A stretch of DNA of 64,000 nucleotides from a bacterium (lineage in GTDB: Bacteria > Zhuqueibacterota > Zhuqueibacteria > Zhuqueibacterales > Zhuqueibacteraceae), in the NCBI GenBank assembly GCA_023150945.1, contig JAKLJX010000008.1:186001-250000 (forward strand), in the 5' to 3' direction. Positions within the stretch are counted from its first letter, which is position 1. Each line of letters starts with the position of its first letter. A program made the translations under genes and the position numbers. Below are positions 61,514 to 64,000 of the stretch, in pieces. The notes under the pieces are model-generated. The model was not told where the DNA came from. It saw nothing but the letters and a program-made list of their open reading frames with translations, and made no database searches.

Positions 61514-63922
61514 TCATTCCGGATACCTCCCCGGCACGAGCAGCGGCAGGGGCTGGCCGTTGCGCTCGCTCATGAATTTGATAAACTGCAGTATCGAATC
61601 ATCGGCGATTTGCGTCTTGACGCCCGGCAGTCCCGGGCTGAGATTGAGCAGGCCCTTGGAAGCGGGAATCTCGACCACTTCGATTTCGTGACGAAGGTCA
61701 ATTCCGGCCCGCTGCTGCGCAATGGCCAACGCCGTTAACAGACCGCCGACTTCATCCACCAAACCATTGGCTTTGCCGTCAATACCGGAAAAGATGCGGC
61801 CTTCGGCAATCTCCCGCACGCGCTCGACAGGCAGGTTGCGGCCGCGTGCGACTTTGGCGACGAATTCGTCATAGAACTGTCTAATCAGAGTCTCCACCCT
61901 GCCGCGTTCTTCATCGGTCAAATTGCGCGCCGGCACGCGCACGCCCAGCAGCGGCAGCGTGATGCCGTAACCGGCGTCGGCATGCGCGCCGCGCTTGACA
62001 TGGTCTTCCGTCATGCCGATTTTTTCACCCAAGCCCTGGTCATAAATCCAACCGCCGATGACCCCGATCGAACCCGTGATGGTGTTGGGCCCGGCCACGA
62101 TGGTGTCCCCGTACATCGAAATCCAATACCCGCCGGAGCCGGCGACCTGTCCCTGACTCACGATCACGGGCTTTTTCTCGCTGCATTTCTTCAGTGCTTC
62201 CGCCACCACGTCGCTGGCCATGCCGTCGCCGCCGGGCGAATCGACGCGAAAGACAACCGCTTTAATCGCGCGATTTTTGGCGAGCTTGTGAAAAACTCTC
62301 TCCAGCCAGCGCGCGCGAATGCCTTCATCCATGGCGCACACGCCCAAACCATAGACCAGCGCGATCTTCGGCGGCTCGCCCCAGATTTGCGCAGCTTCGG
62401 CTTGCGCGATCAGATCGCGCGCTGCAATCGCGCGCACGGAATGGCCGGCGCTCTTCTTGACCACCTCGCTGAGCGCCGACCAACGCGCCAGGGTATCAAC
62501 CAGTCCCGCCTGCACGGCCTGCGCCGCGGCAAACAGCGACTCGTTGTCAATGAGCTGGTCGAACCGTTCCGGCGTCATGCCGCGGGCCGCACACACCTCG
62601 CGTTGCACCAATTCATACCAATCATCAACATAATCCTGCAACTGCTCGCGATCGGCATCCGACAGACGGTCGCGGCTGAGGCTTTCCAGTGCCGATTTGT
62701 ATTTGAAGAAACGCCATTCCTCGAACCCGAGGCCCATCTTGGCGAGTGTGCCCTTCAGGTATGTCCTGCCCAGCACGTAACCCTGCAAGGTGAGCAGGCC
62801 TTCGGGATCCATGACGATCTGATCTGCGACACTGGCGAGATGATAGCCAGTCATCGCGGCATTATCGATGAAGATCACCACCTTTTTGCCGGCCGCCTGT
62901 GCCTGTTTGAGCGCCGCGCGAACTTCCCAGGCATGCTCCGGCCGGATCTGCATGCCGGAGAGATTGAGCGCCAGCAATCCGATCTGCGGGTCTGCGGCCG
63001 CGGTGCGGATGCTGTTCAGTACTTCATAAAGCCGGTTGGTGTCCTTGTCAAACCAAACGTACTTGTGATAATCCATCCGGCCTTTGAGGTTGAGGGCGAG
63101 ATAGCGTTTTCCCTTGCCGCGGGAGGCAACGCTTGGCTGCATGCCGCCGGCGCGAATCATGTAGGTATTGTGGGAATGCTCACGCTCGCTGTCGAAATGC
63201 GCCTGTCCGCCCACACCGCTTTTGCCGAAGTTGATTGTCATCCCCAGCGTGAACGCTTCGGAGTCGAAGGTGCGCCCCACGAGATGCAGTCCTTCCACCA
63301 CTTGCAGAGCCGCACCGGCGCTCCAGGGCGCCTCGGAAAGCGACATGCCGTTTTGCAGCGCAGCGTCCGCGAACAGCGTGAGCCGCGGCGTGCCGAGCGG
63401 ACGAATGCCGATCTCGGCAATGCCTTCGCGGTTGCTGCTCGCGGTAGCGAAATTGCCGAGCAATCCCAACGAAAGAAAACGGGCAGGCCGCACAATCGCA
63501 CCGAGGGCGAATTGTTTCTCGCGGCCGAAAGCCGCCCGATCGCCGCTTGACCAACGATAAGCCAGACCCAGGCCAACAGCGCGCGAGCCAAAGCCGGTGG
63601 CGAGATTGAAATCCGTGACCGCCCGATTGCCGTTATGCCGGCGCTGTGTCGAGAATCCCAACCCGCGCGTGCCCCAAAAGAGGCCCCAGTCATTGAAAGA
63701 GGCGGCTTGGGTTCCGTCCGTTGACCAGTGAAAGCGCGTCTCGCTCTGGCGCAACAGGGCAAGATTGGCAGGATTCACAAAGCCGACCAGGCCGTCTGCG
63801 CAGGCAGCGGGCGGGGCCAGCGAAAAATCATTGCGGGAGTAATAGCCGGAGAGTGGTTGCGAGTGGGCGAGGTCAAGGCACAAGGCCCAGAGCAGGGCGG
63901 CGCAAATCAGCGTCTTGTTCAT
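61514..63922 (-). CDS. sppA: Signal peptide peptidase SppA with N-terminal beta-barrel-like domain
   Basis: 802 residues. Signal peptide (MNKTLICAALLWALCLDLAHS), then about 230 residues (25-255) of alternating beta strands with Gly and aromatic residues (LGFSTQRR, FNLATGFGSRAVGLGLAYRW, GLLGNFATA, FTLGMTINFG) like an outer-membrane barrel. From about 270 it is a 67K-type SppA tandem: Lys of the dyad in FFKYKSALE (K409) and Ser in GQVAGSGGYW (S596). FRVDSPGGD and GSIGVIGG are S49 motifs. Usual SppA has about 610 residues and one inner-membrane helix; here the helix is replaced by the barrel-like part. It probably degrades membrane peptides, perhaps at the outer membrane. Confidence 0.82.
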   Translation of the reverse strand: MNKTLICAALLWALCLDLAHSQPLSGYYSRNDFSLAPPAACADGLVGFVNPANLALLRQSETRFHWSTDGTQAASFNDWGLFWGTRGLGFSTQRRHNGNRAVTDFNLATGFGSRAVGLGLAYRWSSGDRAAFGREKQFALGAIVRPARFLSLGLLGNFATASSNREGIAEIGIRPLGTPRLTLFADAALQNGMSLSEAPWSAGAALQVVEGLHLVGRTFDSEAFTLGMTINFGKSGVGGQAHFDSEREHSHNTYMIRAGGMQPSVASRGKGKRYLALNLKGRMDYHKYVWFDKDTNRLYEVLNSIRTAAADPQIGLLALNLSGMQIRPEHAWEVRAALKQAQAAGKKVVIFIDNAAMTGYHLASVADQIVMDPEGLLTLQGYVLGRTYLKGTLAKMGLGFEEWRFFKYKSALESLSRDRLSDADREQLQDYVDDWYELVQREVCAARGMTPERFDQLIDNESLFAAAQAVQAGLVDTLARWSALSEVVKKSAGHSVRAIAARDLIAQAEAAQIWGEPPKIALVYGLGVCAMDEGIRARWLERVFHKLAKNRAIKAVVFRVDSPGGDGMASDVVAEALKKCSEKKPVIVSQGQVAGSGGYWISMYGDTIVAGPNTITGSIGVIGGWIYDQGLGEKIGMTEDHVKRGAHADAGYGITLPLLGVRVPARNLTDEERGRVETLIRQFYDEFVAKVARGRNLPVERVREIAEGRIFSGIDGKANGLVDEVGGLLTALAIAQQRAGIDLRHEIEVVEIPASKGLLNLSPGLPGVKTQIADDSILQFIKFMSERNGQPLPLLVPGRYPE

Positions 63923-64000
63923 GGCGATTCCGGTCTTTGCAAGTGATCAGCAGTGCAGCGCTCATGGAAGCAAAAAACAGAAGGCAGCAGGCGGCCACAA

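Overview
The window looks like chromosomal DNA of a high-G+C, Gram-negative bacterium, probably of the FCB supergroup (Fibrobacterota-Chlorobiota-Bacteroidota and relatives; a KSB1/Calditrichota-like lineage is my best guess). This rests on two very large secreted propeller proteins that end in the YPNPFNPSTTI...GVYFYRL sorting tail common in that group, on outer-membrane-like architecture in the SppA protein, and on lipoprotein signals. The taxon is an inference, not something read directly.

Region 1 (1-26.3 kb). After the 3' end of an unidentified plus-strand gene there is a nine-gene, co-directional minus-strand island. In transcription order it encodes: a CHAT-protease/STAND-NTPase/transmembrane/WD40 receptor (A); a small secreted protein of unknown function (B); a two-domain trypsin-like protease with a degenerate first domain and a C-terminal membrane tail (C); a giant Asp-box propeller protein (D); a chimera of propeller N-terminus and protease C-terminus (E); a second giant propeller protein (F); a metacaspase fused to an alpha/beta-hydrolase (G); a GH19 endolysin with a lysine/alanine-rich tail (H); and a second CHAT/STAND/TM/WD40 receptor translationally coupled to it (I). 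Three protease classes (CHAT, caspase, trypsin), two signalling NTPases, a lipase-like and a peptidoglycan-cleaving domain in one directional array suggest a regulated self-lysis, immunity or development system. This is the strongest candidate in the window for an undescribed system.

Region 2 (27.2-30.6 kb, plus). Three glycosyltransferases (GT4, GT2, WecG/TagA/CpsF) form a polysaccharide operon.

Region 3 (30.8-41.0 kb). A URO-D-like protein on the plus strand is followed by minus-strand hemicellulose/mannan genes: CE7 esterase, an ACT-domain protein, GH3 glycosidase, ManA, GH2 beta-mannosidase and a YghZ-type aldo/keto reductase. The reductase gene is bracketed by direct copies of an intergenic repeat.

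Region 4 (41.2-53.9 kb, minus). A division and cell-wall (dcw) operon runs mraZ-rsmH-ftsL-ftsI(PASTA)-murF-mraY-ftsW-murG-ftsQ-ftsA-ftsZ. It has a clear promoter, five MraZ-type boxes and a terminator, but lacks murE, murD, murC, murB and ddl.

Region 5 (54.1-64.0 kb). A multi-spanning membrane protein fused to an M24 peptidase, a fused E1 alpha/beta 2-oxoacid dehydrogenase with a clear terminator, a small unknown protein, a TIR-TM-FGE-like gene broken in frame at a C6 tract, a PHP-domain lipoprotein, an inverted-repeat cluster, and an SppA protease fused to a beta-barrel-like N-terminus. No rRNA, convincing tRNA, CRISPR array, transposase or reverse transcriptase was seen.
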